Part shown: positions 15,943-25,832 of the stretch, one piece after another
Numbering within the stretch: the stretch's first letter is position 1
How the letters are laid out: each line of letters starts with the position of its first letter
DNA from: Deltaproteobacteria bacterium
GTDB lineage: Bacteria; Myxococcota; XYA12-FULL-58-9; JABJBS01
Length of the DNA stretch: 36,102 nt
Assembly: GCA_018668695.1 (NCBI GenBank)
Contig: JABJBS010000059.1
Coordinates: 1-36,102 of the forward strand
Direction: 5' to 3'
Notes under the pieces: model-generated
Told to the model about the DNA's origin: nothing
The model's input: the letters and a program-made list of their open reading frames with translations, nothing else
The model's database searches: none
Made by a program: the position numbers and the translations under genes

Positions 15943-17664
15943 TTACCCTTCTTGCTCTTGGAGCAGTGATTTCACCGCATAACGCAGCTTTGAAAGATGC
16001 CGAAATGCTGGAACCTGTTCCTTGCGATGTAGCATTCCCGTTAGATACTGACTTTCACACCACACCTGCGAAACAACTTCGTCCTCGCTGTGTGGAACCA
16101 AACCAAACACCTCGATTTTGTCAGGGACCGCTCGGCCCCCAAGCTCAACCTTACACAATGTTGCGAGCTTTTGTTCCAGCTTTGAACGCTCCGCCAACAC
16201 GGGCGAATCTGGCGGTACAAACACAACGAGAATGGCCTGCCAACCGCCCGTTGACTTGCCCGCGGGTGCATAAACAATACTGGTCGACTCAATTCCCCCA
16301 ATCTCTGCCGTTAGCCCAACGACGGAGTCTCGAGGGTAGCTTTGCCCGCTGCGATGCGGCTTAATCGGCCCAATCAGAATGTATTCATCTTTATCTTGGC
16401 TCAGCAATTGCTGACCCAATACCGTTTCAGAGGAATCGAGTTGCTTCCATTCGAGAATCCCATGCTCAGCAACCGAGGGCATGCCGCTCAGATTGGTATC
16501 TGCCATAGAATACTCAGAGCCTGCGACAGGCAGCACATGCAAGTATTGAGGCTGAAGCCTACTCACCCCGTGCAATACCGCGCCACCTGCGGCGGCGTTC
16601 GCGAAATACGACATACCACGAGCATTTAGGGATTTAGCTTTTGCTGAAAACAAATCCCAGCGCCCCCACTCAAGGGAGCCATGAGCATTTCTAAACCACC
16701 GCTTCAGACCCCCAACGCCCTTGAATTGGTCACGTATGAGCGACTCTCGAACACGCGGCGTCACCAGTAAATGCGTAAGTTCAAACCGCGAAAGGTCCGG
16801 TCCAATTTGTTCTAACTGAGTTTCGTTCATTTCAACGTAGGTTGCCCCTACGCTTAAACAAGACAACAAGAGACACGGCTGGAACTGAAGTGGGCAAAAA
16901 CCCGGGGCCGCGAGCACATCCCCGGCATCCAGGCTCAATACCAACGCCGCATCTCTAACGACTCCGAGAAATAGGCTCTGGGCACTGACTTCAATAGGCG
17001 CACTCTGCAAGTCTTGTACTGGCGAAAAAACTTGGAGCGCGGTCTCATCGGCCGCGTAAAAATAAGACCTGTTAGCCGCAGCAGCTGGTGCAGCAGTTCC
17101 CTGAAGGGCCAATCGCTGCGCAGGGTATTCAATCCCGTAGGTATAACGGTCTTCGGTCACCCACCATGTAGCCCCACTTTGTTCTAGGTAATCAATCGCA
17201 AACTGACGACCAAACATGGGAATCGAAACAACCACTGCACCCATTTTCAGCGCGGTTAAACAGGCCACCACATAGGCCGGGCTCATAGGCAAGACCACGG
17301 CGATGGTGTCTCCCGCAACCACTCCCGATGCTTCCCAAACAGCCTCTAACGCTCGGCAACGCTGATTCAGCGCGGCATAGCTCAGCCTTAATTCACCGCG
17401 GTCTCCGGCCCAATGAATAAATGCAGGTGCTGCTTGTTCGAGGTTACGGGTTACAAGGTCGTGATAAAAATCATACCCCTCTTGGTACCGTGCCCTACTG
17501 GGAAGACCCGCATAGCCGGTAAAGAGCTCGAGGTAACGGGTCCAAAAGTCGTTTGGGTTTTTGTAGCTATCGCGTAGCCATTTTGGCAATCGAAAAGTTG
17601 CCGTTCTCTCAGAGCTGAGAGAATTTCTCATTTTAAGTATGGGTAACTTGTCATCAACCGCCAT
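15943..17664 (-). CDS. ANL-superfamily (AMP-binding) pseudoenzyme in the T6SS locus
   Basis: This 573-residue protein resembles acyl-CoA/acetyl-CoA synthetases at its N-terminus: NPNDFWTRYLELF, LSYAALNQRCRALEAVWEASG (94-114), then VAGDTIAVVLPMSPAYVVAC and MGAVVVSIPMFG (141-152). The catalytic motifs are missing or eroded. The Thr/Ser/Gly-rich P-loop (YTSGTTGxPK) is absent from the 205-250 region, the Asp/Arg hinge motif (GRxDD) is replaced by HRSGQSYPRD, and the C-terminal PRTxSGK lysine region reads VPHSEDEVVSQ. It is therefore probably inactive as an adenylating enzyme. It lies between tssJ (8-base gap) and the PAAR-like gene (3-base gap), inside a structural T6SS operon. An adaptor or chaperone for the PAAR-like tip, a ligand-binding cargo, or a regulator are possible roles; none is shown by the sequence. 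Confidence 0.75.
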   Translation of the reverse strand: MAVDDKLPILKMRNSLSSERTATFRLPKWLRDSYKNPNDFWTRYLELFTGYAGLPSRARYQEGYDFYHDLVTRNLEQAAPAFIHWAGDRGELRLSYAALNQRCRALEAVWEASGVVAGDTIAVVLPMSPAYVVACLTALKMGAVVVSIPMFGRQFAIDYLEQSGATWWVTEDRYTYGIEYPAQRLALQGTAAPAAAANRSYFYAADETALQVFSPVQDLQSAPIEVSAQSLFLGVVRDAALVLSLDAGDVLAAPGFCPLQFQPCLLLSCLSVGATYVEMNETQLEQIGPDLSRFELTHLLVTPRVRESLIRDQFKGVGGLKRWFRNAHGSLEWGRWDLFSAKAKSLNARGMSYFANAAAGGAVLHGVSRLQPQYLHVLPVAGSEYSMADTNLSGMPSVAEHGILEWKQLDSSETVLGQQLLSQDKDEYILIGPIKPHRSGQSYPRDSVVGLTAEIGGIESTSIVYAPAGKSTGGWQAILVVFVPPDSPVLAERSKLEQKLATLCKVELGGRAVPDKIEVFGLVPHSEDEVVSQVWCESQYLTGMLHRKEQVPAFRHLSKLRYAVKSLLQEQEG

Positions 17665-17672
17665 AGAGATCT

Positions 17673-18122
17673 CTAACGTCGGATCTGAACGCGGCGGATT
17701 TGGTTCTTGCCCAGGGAAATAAGTACTTCTTCTGGAAAAGGCGCTTGAAGGGGTATCCTCCAGTTTTCGCCCGGTTCAGAAAATAAAATGTACACACCGA
17801 GATTACCTTCCGCAGGAGTCTCAATTTGAATCGTTTCGCTTTGTCCTGGAAAAATAATCTTCCGCTCTAAAATAGATTTATCGGGGACGCCCTGAAAAAC
17901 CTTTTCTGCAACAGCATTGTAGTGCTCTGCCAAGAAAGCTTGACCATCCACACTGCGTACGACCAAGTACACTGGGGCATTTTTATTGGTGTCTGCTTCC
18001 GCCGTCACAGAGAATCGAAGGGTCGTTGCACAGCCCGAAGACAGTGCCGCGGTAACGAGTATAACAGCCAAGACAATCGCATTGCATATGCGATGATATC
18101 CTTTGTTGGTGCGCTCGTTCAT
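17673..18122 (-). CDS. tssJ: TssJ, outer-membrane lipoprotein of the T6SS envelope complex
   Basis: TssJ anchors the TssM periplasmic domain to the outer membrane. This 149-residue protein has a signal peptide with hydrophobic core AIVLAVILVTAAL and a lipobox-like LSSGC with the acylated Cys at 31; Ala follows, consistent with outer-membrane sorting. The mature part is a beta-sandwich-type domain with NAPVYLVVRSVD and the final KNQIRRVQIRR strand usual for the family. The ATG at 18122 directly follows the tssM stop (TGA, one base, ATG), so translation is coupled. A longer frame starting within tssM is less likely because the chosen start gives a normal signal peptide. Confidence 0.88.
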   Translation of the reverse strand: MNERTNKGYHRICNAIVLAVILVTAALSSGCATTLRFSVTAEADTNKNAPVYLVVRSVDGQAFLAEHYNAVAEKVFQGVPDKSILERKIIFPGQSETIQIETPAEGNLGVYILFSEPGENWRIPLQAPFPEEVLISLGKNQIRRVQIRR

Positions 18123-18123
18123 C

Positions 18124-21100
18124 TCATAACCCCGATAACCGTGTTGCATTTGGGATCGTAAACAATTCCCAAGGGTCTTCTTTCAATTCGAATGTCACAG
18201 GTATCTTAACTTCTCTACCCTGTTCCGTATCGCCAAATGACCAACTCCAGCTTAAATCTTTCGAACTTCCCTTAGTCAAGAGTCTAAAGAAGCTCCAATG
18301 GGAATCCTGAGCAATCACAGCACCCGGGTAACGATGCTCGCCTGTGGTACGGTTTGTAAGCTGGATGCCCACTTGTGCAGTGGTTTGGTGGGTCCAGTCG
18401 AGCTTCAGCCCTTTAAGCGCAGGCTTTTGGTTGAAGTTGAAAAGTGATGTTTTTCCAGAGCTTAAATAAACCAACGTCAAAGCTTGTTTATCTTTAACCA
18501 TACTTCCAAATAATTTAGGCGTCACGATAACTTCAAGCGGCCTGGGTGTACCGTCTTTATCCCAGAGTCGTCGGCTCATCCGTGCCACACGGTTGATAGA
18601 CCTCAAAGTGTCTTCATGAATTCTAGGCTTACCTAAGTTTGAGCGCCGAACCCGGTACACACCGCGGTCCTTCACCAATACCGGATTAAAGATACGCGTA
18701 AACTGCTGATTGAATAGACCTCGTACGGGATGAAAGAATGCAGTCAGCTCTTCGGCGTTAATCTCAGCCTTGGCCTCGCGGTTGAATGGGAACTTCGCCA
18801 ATAACGTTTCCATTGGCAATGCTATTTTACGAGCCCACTGGTTTCGTACGTTCTTTTCTATATCGCGCAAACCAACTTGATAGAGCAAAAGAATGGGCTC
18901 TCGAAAGGGCTTGGCAAGCTCAGGGCTCAGCTCCACGCTCGCCACCCAGTCGTCAACCAATTTCAAATAATTCCCTACAGAACCTTGAAGAATGTCGAGA
19001 CTGATCTTGCCTGCAGGGCTTAGGAGCTCGCGTAAGCCTTGCTCAGCCCCACCCGTTTGCTCTTCAGCTTCTGGTTCTGCCGGTTCACCCGTAGAAGCTG
19101 CGTTGAGGCCCTGGCGCAGTTGCGCAAGGATAGCCTTATAGCGCTTGAGATCGCCGCCATCCTCTGTCTTCGCCAAAATACCAATCAGAGGCTTATAATC
19201 CTCATTCAGGTTAATCATCGGCGCTAACATTTCGTTCATATTCTCAGGAAATGTAAATGAGGCATTTCCCTCTATAGCTGTTAGAAAATCTTGAAATGGA
19301 CTTACGGTATCGAGCATTTGAGCAATGACAATCTGAATAGCCTCTGTAGAACGAGCTTGAATCGAGAAATCAGAGTAGAAATCAGATAACTGTTGCGAGT
19401 AGTCTTCCGTATAATCGTAAACTTTTCGCTGTACAAACATCTTGAGCTTCGCTGAGAGCTCTGGATCAAAATCGAGCATCACGAGCAAATCGGAAACCTG
19501 CTGAACACTTGGAATAACTTCCGTATTAAACGCAGAGCGCGTGAAAATACCGTCCAAGATTGCGTCCCCGGTGAACTCTGCAACCGGCTTACCGTATGGA
19601 TTCATCAAAACTGGATTATAAGCCGTTGAAGTACTTTCCGGAAAGAACGCATCATGCCGACCCAATCGGTCGCAATGTAAAAAGGCCGAGACCATGCTTC
19701 GTAACCGAGTCTTTTGAACAACAGCTTGCCATTCAGCGAGCTTAATCACCCAAGTCTGGCCCGTTCCAAAATCAAATCCCAGCACACGTTTTTCTTGCTC
19801 CTGCGTCTCAATGGCGATGCCAAGAGCACTCGCAAGCTCACTTAAGGAAACGATTGATTCCTGATTCTCCGCCAAATCCGTATTTTGCACAGTTAGGATG
19901 AGTTCTTTTAGAGCACCTGACATTTTATCAATAGAACGTGTCACTTCGAGATGCTGAGCGTATACGCCAAGAGATTTGGTGGCGCTGCTGCCAACACTTT
20001 GTACCAACAAATTGTATATTACTAATGCGGCACTCTGATGTTGTACCTGCGTCAGATAGCCCTGCAGCTCTTTAGAGCTTTTTTGAAGCTGCTCAAGCCC
20101 TACCGCATCCATAGGCATGCGCTGCATCAGGACCTCGGTAGAACGAATAAACGCAATCCAGGGAGCCAGTTCGTAAACAGGAGAAAAGCTTAGATTCTCG
20201 GGTATCTGAACCTCAAGAGGACCAGAGTAGAGTTCGGTATTTCTACCCACGTAGCTTTCGATAACATCCCCGGGGATACCTGTAACCTGCTCCCAATCAG
20301 TAATTCTCGAGCCTATAACCGGACCAAAATCGTTGTACTTGGTGCTATACAGAATGCCTAAGAGGTAAATGGAGCGACCCAGCGGAGATAGCCCACTGCC
20401 GGCTTTGGCGATCTCGGGTAGTAATAAATCATCCTGGATCGTCTTTATAAACTGCTGACGAATCTGCTCTCGACCATCGTCGTAAAACCCAAAACCGATT
20501 AATGAAGCCAGGCGTTTCTTATCAGGATCGGTATAACTGATAATTTTCTCGCGGAGTTCTTTCTCGGTAGCTCTGTGAGCCGTCGGCACATATTGATCTG
20601 CCGCGTCTTTCGCCAGTTCCCACTCGGTACGTTCGTGCTGGTAAATCCCTAAAGTACCCAGGGCCAACGTGAGACCAATCGCGGCGGCTGTAAGTTTGTG
20701 GACGCGAAGTGGACTGAAGGTTGAATCAAGACGCTGCGCGCAAACGAGGGGGTTACCTCCCGGTAGCTTATGATTCATTGCACAGAAGTAGATACTATCT
20801 CCCCGCGGAGGCTCACTCATCGGGTTGCTTGCGAATAATGACTCAAGAAAGTCGCCAAGCTGGGAAAGTTCCTTCGGTAGATGCTGCGTGAATGAAATAA
20901 AATCGAGATAGTCCTGAGCCGATAACGAGGTCAACGCCAAAGGCGAATAGTCTTCGATGGCGCTTATGCGTGCTAAGGTAGCATTGAGTTCACCTGCATC
21001 AAGGTCAACGTTGCTCGCAATCTGTGAGGAGTTACTTAAACGTGACCACGCTTCAAACCCTTCAACTTCATCCGTCGAGGTGATTGCGAGTCGAATGGTT

Positions 21101-21771
21101 AAAGCCTGCTTTCGTACCGAACTCAGCACATCCAACTTACCGCGAATCGATTCCGCCAGCTCACGTAAATAGTCAGGACTTTGCTCTCGCAGAGTATTCA
21201 CAGACAGTGAAATGACCACCACCGGATCTGCCCGATTTAAGATAGGCGTGAAAGCCCGTAGCAACGCCTTGCGAACCATTTGGGTTGGCATGGACAAGAG
21301 CCTACCGGGTAACTCAATCGTAAGTGTTTGCGTTCCTAGATAAACATCGAGATTCTCGCCATTGAAGACTGCACCTGGATATTGACGTGCCTGGCGTTTC
21401 CAATCGGAGAAGGTGTCTGCCAACGCGGATTTTCCCGAGCCTGTATCACCTAAGACGATAATGGGAGTGAATTGATAGACTGAGCGCCGTAGGACTCTAG
21501 GTAATCCAGCGAGGAAACCTTTCCAATCCTTCAAGATGGCTGAGGCCTTTAAATGAACGACAGGTGGAGCCTTGGCAATTGGCGCGGGGCTTTCATCCCA
21601 AGCCATATCTTCTTGAGCTGCCGCCGCTTTCTTATCGCGCCGCTTCTTCCACACAATGAGCGCAAAGCCGCCCACGAGAATAGCAAGACCGATTAATCCA
21701 AGAATTAACTTGGTATCGACTTCTATGCCCATCTGCTTCAGATATTTTAAAACAGTTTTAACCGTTTTCAT
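18124..21771 (-). CDS. tssM: TssM (IcmF), inner-membrane ATPase-like T6SS scaffold
   Basis: TssM spans the inner membrane and reaches TssJ through its periplasmic domain. This 1,215-residue protein has a TM segment at 22-40, a cytoplasmic NTPase domain with Walker A GDTGSGKS (108-115), and a second hydrophobic segment at about 360-376 (AAAIGLTLALGTLG). A long periplasmic region follows, ending in the beta-rich C-terminus that contacts TssJ (RPLEVIVTPKLFG onwards). A third TM close to the first, common in family members, is not clear. The ATG at 21771 is preferred over a GTG eight codons earlier because GGAAG precedes it. It lies 94 bases after hcp2 and its stop is coupled to tssJ. Confidence 0.95.
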   Translation of the reverse strand: MKTVKTVLKYLKQMGIEVDTKLILGLIGLAILVGGFALIVWKKRRDKKAAAAQEDMAWDESPAPIAKAPPVVHLKASAILKDWKGFLAGLPRVLRRSVYQFTPIIVLGDTGSGKSALADTFSDWKRQARQYPGAVFNGENLDVYLGTQTLTIELPGRLLSMPTQMVRKALLRAFTPILNRADPVVVISLSVNTLREQSPDYLRELAESIRGKLDVLSSVRKQALTIRLAITSTDEVEGFEAWSRLSNSSQIASNVDLDAGELNATLARISAIEDYSPLALTSLSAQDYLDFISFTQHLPKELSQLGDFLESLFASNPMSEPPRGDSIYFCAMNHKLPGGNPLVCAQRLDSTFSPLRVHKLTAAAIGLTLALGTLGIYQHERTEWELAKDAADQYVPTAHRATEKELREKIISYTDPDKKRLASLIGFGFYDDGREQIRQQFIKTIQDDLLLPEIAKAGSGLSPLGRSIYLLGILYSTKYNDFGPVIGSRITDWEQVTGIPGDVIESYVGRNTELYSGPLEVQIPENLSFSPVYELAPWIAFIRSTEVLMQRMPMDAVGLEQLQKSSKELQGYLTQVQHQSAALVIYNLLVQSVGSSATKSLGVYAQHLEVTRSIDKMSGALKELILTVQNTDLAENQESIVSLSELASALGIAIETQEQEKRVLGFDFGTGQTWVIKLAEWQAVVQKTRLRSMVSAFLHCDRLGRHDAFFPESTSTAYNPVLMNPYGKPVAEFTGDAILDGIFTRSAFNTEVIPSVQQVSDLLVMLDFDPELSAKLKMFVQRKVYDYTEDYSQQLSDFYSDFSIQARSTEAIQIVIAQMLDTVSPFQDFLTAIEGNASFTFPENMNEMLAPMINLNEDYKPLIGILAKTEDGGDLKRYKAILAQLRQGLNAASTGEPAEPEAEEQTGGAEQGLRELLSPAGKISLDILQGSVGNYLKLVDDWVASVELSPELAKPFREPILLLYQVGLRDIEKNVRNQWARKIALPMETLLAKFPFNREAKAEINAEELTAFFHPVRGLFNQQFTRIFNPVLVKDRGVYRVRRSNLGKPRIHEDTLRSINRVARMSRRLWDKDGTPRPLEVIVTPKLFGSMVKDKQALTLVYLSSGKTSLFNFNQKPALKGLKLDWTHQTTAQVGIQLTNRTTGEHRYPGAVIAQDSHWSFFRLLTKGSSKDLSWSWSFGDTEQGREVKIPVTFELKEDPWELFTIPNATRLSGL

Positions 21772-21865
21772 CAGCGACACTTCCGCGTTTAGCACCTGGT
21801 ATGCTTGTCACACTCCGAGTTTGTAGAGACCATAACCCGTGATACCCGACTCCACAAAAAACCTG

Positions 21866-22474
21866 TTATTCGCCCCATTGCCGAACGACTCTTTTCGTCG
21901 GCCCCGTGGCATATTGGACCCGAACTTTCTTCTTTTCCTGAGGAATCAGCTCAAATTCGAAGCGATAAACGTTGATATCGAGGGTTTCACTCAGTTTTTC
22001 AGGATCTTTATCCATAAAAATCTGCATTTCTCCCTCCGCGCTGTTCACATTGGTCTGCGCGACTTTCGGACTGACAAGTTTGACGGCCTCGTACCATTGC
22101 TTCGCCGATTCATCGTAGCTCACAATATACCAAGCCATTTTGACTTTCGTATTGGTTAAAGGCTTGGCCAGCTTGGCCCGGATATTCGATTGGTTGCCTT
22201 TGCTTATGTAGCAAGAAATTCGAATCGGGTCGGTATCACCACCTTGATACTTAAAATCATCGATCAACCCGATGCAACGAACCGTTTCACCACGGATCAC
22301 GGTCTGGCCTGCTCCGGTAAAGGGGTTCCAGACCTCGATGTCTTTCGACAAATTCAATCCACCGCACCCGCTCCAACTCAGCAAATAGCCGACGGTCCCT
22401 TTTTCACTCGGATTTACATTAAACCCGTAGCGCCAATCACATTTAAAATCGAGACTGTTCGCGTCTGAACCCAT
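21866..22474 (-). CDS. hcp: Hcp-like T6SS tube protein 2
   Basis: This 202-residue protein is a paralogue of the tube protein next to tssC. It shares CDWRYGFNVNP near the N-terminus, GLIDDFKYQGGDTDPIRISCY, KVKMAWYIVSYDESAKQWYEA, and LDINVYRFEFELIPQ. The order of these blocks is the same in both proteins, so they share one fold. It ends RVVRQWGE where paralogue 1 has a longer C-terminal tail. The start at 22474 is supported by GGGAGAG about six bases upstream; a longer frame reaching 22555 has no ribosome binding site. It heads the tssM-tssJ-ANL-PAAR-tssA-tssG run. It could be an alternative tube subunit, a tip-proximal tube ring or an evolved cargo tube. Confidence 0.65.
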   Translation of the reverse strand: MGSDANSLDFKCDWRYGFNVNPSEKGTVGYLLSWSGCGGLNLSKDIEVWNPFTGAGQTVIRGETVRCIGLIDDFKYQGGDTDPIRISCYISKGNQSNIRAKLAKPLTNTKVKMAWYIVSYDESAKQWYEAVKLVSPKVAQTNVNSAEGEMQIFMDKDPEKLSETLDINVYRFEFELIPQEKKKVRVQYATGPTKRVVRQWGE

Positions 22475-22815
22475 TGCACTCTCCCTCGCTACCTGAGGAT
22501 TTAAGCTAAAAAAGGTAAGATTCCCAAAATTTTGCTCGAGAGATTCGTCCATCAAGCCACATTTTCGGTGGATCGTATTAAAAAAGAGATCTGATCAAAG
22601 CGAAATAAAAGCGAGGTGGGGATCAAAATGGTACAATTTAGTTTGAGGGCAATGACCGTCTAAAAACCCCGGAGGAGTTCTTAAATCAAGGGTTTGCCGT
22701 TTTACGAGTTATTTTAAGTCGGGTTTCACCACCGTTGGAGCGTCTCGCCGAAAACTGGACGTCCCACATATTTGGATCGAATATGAAAGAGATCCACACA
22801 CGGAGGTAACCGGTT
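22475..22815. other. 341-bp intergenic region between hcp2 and the lone HTH gene
   Basis: No convincing gene lies here on either strand. The region is the divergent control region for the hcp2-tssM operon (leftward) and the HTH gene (rightward). It contains the strong hcp2 ribosome binding site at the left edge and GGAGG at 22802-22806 at the right edge. Short inverted arms occur (AAACCC/GGGTTT near 22665-22700; TGGATC/GATCCA near 22770-22795). Neither is followed by a T-run, so they are not terminators. I cannot place a promoter with confidence. Confidence 0.5.
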
Positions 22816-23172
22816 ATGGCACATTGGCTTTCAGCTGAAGATATTTGCTCACAGTATACTGTCAAACTCAGTACGTTGATGACTTACAGCAGCCGCGGCA
22901 ATTTAGGCCGCCAAGTAACCCCACGTGGCAAGACGCTTTTTAACGCGCGACAAGTTGCAAACCTGTTTCCACCGCGTTCTCAAAATGCGAATAACCCTAA
23001 GCCGATGAGCCTGGGGACACTGGGTCAAGCTATGCTTGGTAAATCGAGAGCACGCACCATCATCGAAGATGGCCGCGTTCAGGTATCGCGTATAGGTAAG
23101 CGCAATCGAAGTGTGAACCAGCCTCAGGTCACCACACATCACGGCTCACAAAGCGTTAAAAAGACGGCTTAA
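22816..23172 (+). CDS. Small MerR/excisionase-like HTH protein inside the T6SS locus
   Basis: This 118-residue protein starts HWLSAEDICSQYTVKLSTLM, then GNLGRQVTPRGKTLFNARQV. This is the pattern of a MerR-type or excisionase-type winged helix (helix, helix, beta-turn wing, then a helix of the XArxVxxLF kind). The remaining 65 residues are basic, Asn/Gln-rich and probably unstructured (KSRARTIIEDGRVQVSRIGK). GGAGG lies nine bases before the ATG, so the gene is real. It is the only plus-strand gene between hcp2 and the spike-like gene. It is divergent from hcp2-tssM and its stop overlaps that of clpV by four bases. A local T6SS regulator is the simplest idea. Its basic tail could also bind nucleic acid without specificity. 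Confidence 0.7.
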   Translation: MAHWLSAEDICSQYTVKLSTLMTYSSRGNLGRQVTPRGKTLFNARQVANLFPPRSQNANNPKPMSLGTLGQAMLGKSRARTIIEDGRVQVSRIGKRNRSVNQPQVTTHHGSQSVKKTA

Positions 23173-25748
23173 TCTTCATCCTGCGGCGCTTCGCGCACAC
23201 GAATTGTAAGTTCTTCGTCTTCGACATCCACAACAACTGCTTCAGATGCTTTAAGTTTGCCCTCGATGACAAGCTCCGCGATGGGATCTTGGAGACTGGT
23301 CTGAATTTGTCTCTTCAAAGGTCTTGCCCCGTATTCAGGATCAAAACCGGCTTCAGCAAGCGCCTTTAGACCAGCATCAGAAACTTCCAGATCCATCTCT
23401 TGTTCCCTTAAGAGCTCTCCAAGACGATCCAACTGAATCTTCACGATTGGAATCATGCTCTCCAGCGCCAGCGCCCGAAAGACCACCACATCATCTAATC
23501 TGTTGATGAACTCAGGACGGAAATGTTCCTTCACCGCGCCCATGATACTTGCACGAAGCGTATCGTAATCAATGCCTGGTTTCGCGGCATCTCGCGCACC
23601 AAGGTTCGAGGTGAGAATGATAATCGTATTCTTAAAGTTTACTTCCGTTCCCTGACTGTCCGTAAGGTGTCCGTCGTCGAGAACTTGAAGCAGTAAATTG
23701 AAAACATCCTGATGTGCTTTTTCGACCTCATCGAGTAATACGACGCTGTATGGCTTGCGCTTCACCTGGTTGGTGAGAACCCCGCCCTCTTCGTAGCCCA
23801 CATAGCCAGGAGGAGCCCCGACAAGACGCGCAACCGAGTGCTTCTCCATATACTCGCTCATATCAATTCGAATCAGCGCTCGCTCATCGCCAAACATAAA
23901 GTCTGCTAAAGCCTTGCAGAGCTCCGTTTTTCCCACACCCGTCGGCCCGACCATCAAGAACGAAGCAATCGGGCGGCGGGGGTCTTGTAAGCCTGCTCGT
24001 GAGCGCCGTACAGCCCGTGCCACTTTCTGCACTGCCTCTGCTTGACCAACCACTCGGCCTTCAAGCAGGCCCTCCATCGCCATCAGCCGCTCGCTCTCCT
24101 CGTCTTGTAACTTCGTAACCGGAATGCCTGTCATCCGTGCGACCATTTCCTGAACATCAGCCTCGGTAACGGCTTGGCGAAGAAATCTAACTTCCTCAAC
24201 TTCTTCTGGATTGAGATCATCGAGTGCTTTCTCTAAATCCGGAATCGTTTTGTATTGAAGCTCAGCTACCCGTGCGAAATCTTGCTCACGAATTTTCACA
24301 TCCATTTCGCGCCGAGCATCCTCGAGAGATTTCTTGGTTTCCTGAACCACCAAGACGCTTCCCTTTTCACGCTCCCACACCGCGTTGAGTTCAGCTGCTG
24401 TCGCTTTCAACTCGTCCAGCTCACTGCGTAGCTCCTCAATTTTTTTCGTGCTTGGTGCTTCGATATCTTGCTCAAGTGCTCGAATCTCAATTTCACGTTG
24501 AACAATGTTATCACTGAGCGTTTCAATCTCTTCCGGGCGCGAGGCCAACTCGGTTCGTAGGTTGGCCGCAGTTTGGTCGATGACGTCGAGCGCTTTATCG
24601 GGTAAAAACCGATTCGCGATATAGCGGTGACTCAAGCGAACTGCCGCGTGAATTGCGCCGTCCGTGATGCGTACACCGTGGTGAGCTTCGTAAGTTTCTT
24701 TAAGGCCTCTTAGAATAGTCGTAGACTGCTCTGTAGACGGCTCTTCCACCATGACCTGCTGAAACCGGCGTGTAAGCGCTGGATCTTTTTCGATGTGCTT
24801 GCGGTACTCATCAAGTGTGGTAGCACCCACGCAGCGAAAATCTCCCCGGCTTAGGGCAGGCTTTAAAAGCCCTACGGCATCGGTGCCGCCCTCCTTACCG
24901 CCTGCGCCCACGAGCGTGTGCAATTCATCGATAAAGAGAATGACATTACCCGCATCAGAAACTTCTTGCAAAACGGTCTTGAGCCGCTCCTCAAATTCTC
25001 CTCGGTAACGTGCCCCAGCTAACAAAAGTCCGATATCGAGACATAGGACCACTTGACCTGCAATATTGTCGGGAACAGAACCGGATTCGATACGCTGAGC
25101 CAAGCCTTCAATGACAGCCGTTTTACCCACACCCGGTTCACCAATCACGACTGGATTATTTTTAAGGCGTCGGCTTAGAACTTGAATAACCTGACGAATC
25201 TCTGCATCGCGGCCAATGACAGGATCAAGCTCACCCTCACGTGCGGCATCGCTTAAATTCACCGTATAACGAGCCAGGAATTCACCTTCTCCAACCACGG
25301 ACTCCCCCGAAGCCTTCAACTGAGCGGCCGAAAGCGCTTGTTTGAGCTTTGGAAGTTTTGCGCCGCTTTCTTCAAGCAGCTGCCCAACCGATTCAAAATC
25401 CAGCATCGCCCCAAAAATATGAGGTACTTCGATATTTGCTCCATCTGCTTGAGGGACCAGCTCTTCAGCCGCCATCAAGATGGACTCTAATTGACGATTG
25501 ATCGGTGTATTACCCGCTCCAGCTTCAGCTTTCTCAACGGATTCAATCGCCACTTGGCTGGCCTGCTCAAGCTTCGTGAGATCTACTCCCGCAGTGGTCA
25601 GCCAATTGGCGCAGCTTTCAACCTTGCCGTCCACCATATGAGCCAGAAGATGATAGGGAGTCACATGACGATGGTTGTGCTTAACGGCCAAGCGACAGCC
25701 AGCCTCAATCCAATTTCTCGCAGCAGAACCAAAACGCTCAATCAACAT
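23169..25748 (-). CDS. clpV: ClpV/TssH, T6SS sheath-disassembly AAA+ ATPase
   Basis: ClpV hexamers unfold contracted TssB/C sheath for reuse. This 859-residue protein has a Clp N-domain (1-150), a first AAA+ module with Walker A GEPGVGKT at 203-210 and Walker [12 protein letters not shown], and a coiled-coil middle region. The second AAA+ module has Walker [10 protein letters not shown] near residue 610, the pore motif [13 protein letters not shown], and a C-terminal ClpB D2-small domain. The sequence is quite ClpB-like, so a housekeeping ClpB cannot be excluded from sequence alone, but its place between T6SS genes and its divergent N-domain favour ClpV. GGGAG lies nine bases before the ATG. 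Confidence 0.88.
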   Translation of the reverse strand: MLIERFGSAARNWIEAGCRLAVKHNHRHVTPYHLLAHMVDGKVESCANWLTTAGVDLTKLEQASQVAIESVEKAEAGAGNTPINRQLESILMAAEELVPQADGANIEVPHIFGAMLDFESVGQLLEESGAKLPKLKQALSAAQLKASGESVVGEGEFLARYTVNLSDAAREGELDPVIGRDAEIRQVIQVLSRRLKNNPVVIGEPGVGKTAVIEGLAQRIESGSVPDNIAGQVVLCLDIGLLLAGARYRGEFEERLKTVLQEVSDAGNVILFIDELHTLVGAGGKEGGTDAVGLLKPALSRGDFRCVGATTLDEYRKHIEKDPALTRRFQQVMVEEPSTEQSTTILRGLKETYEAHHGVRITDGAIHAAVRLSHRYIANRFLPDKALDVIDQTAANLRTELASRPEEIETLSDNIVQREIEIRALEQDIEAPSTKKIEELRSELDELKATAAELNAVWEREKGSVLVVQETKKSLEDARREMDVKIREQDFARVAELQYKTIPDLEKALDDLNPEEVEEVRFLRQAVTEADVQEMVARMTGIPVTKLQDEESERLMAMEGLLEGRVVGQAEAVQKVARAVRRSRAGLQDPRRPIASFLMVGPTGVGKTELCKALADFMFGDERALIRIDMSEYMEKHSVARLVGAPPGYVGYEEGGVLTNQVKRKPYSVVLLDEVEKAHQDVFNLLLQVLDDGHLTDSQGTEVNFKNTIIILTSNLGARDAAKPGIDYDTLRASIMGAVKEHFRPEFINRLDDVVVFRALALESMIPIVKIQLDRLGELLREQEMDLEVSDAGLKALAEAGFDPEYGARPLKRQIQTSLQDPIAELVIEGKLKASEAVVVDVEDEELTIRVREAPQDED

Positions 25749-25832
25749 AATACAGTCTCCCAGCTCCCGCCCTTTGAAGGCGTAGATGGGATAACATACG
25801 GAGAAAATTAGAGAGGTTCAATCAAAAGAAAA

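Noticed and set aside
22475-22815. Hidden small gene before the HTH gene
   Set aside because: No open frame with a start and ribosome binding site was found; the GGAGGAG near 22,671 is not followed by an ATG at a usable distance.
23169-25748. Housekeeping ClpB rather than ClpV
   Set aside because: The protein is ClpB-like in both AAA+ modules, but its position inside the T6SS locus makes ClpV the better call. Some doubt is kept in the confidence.
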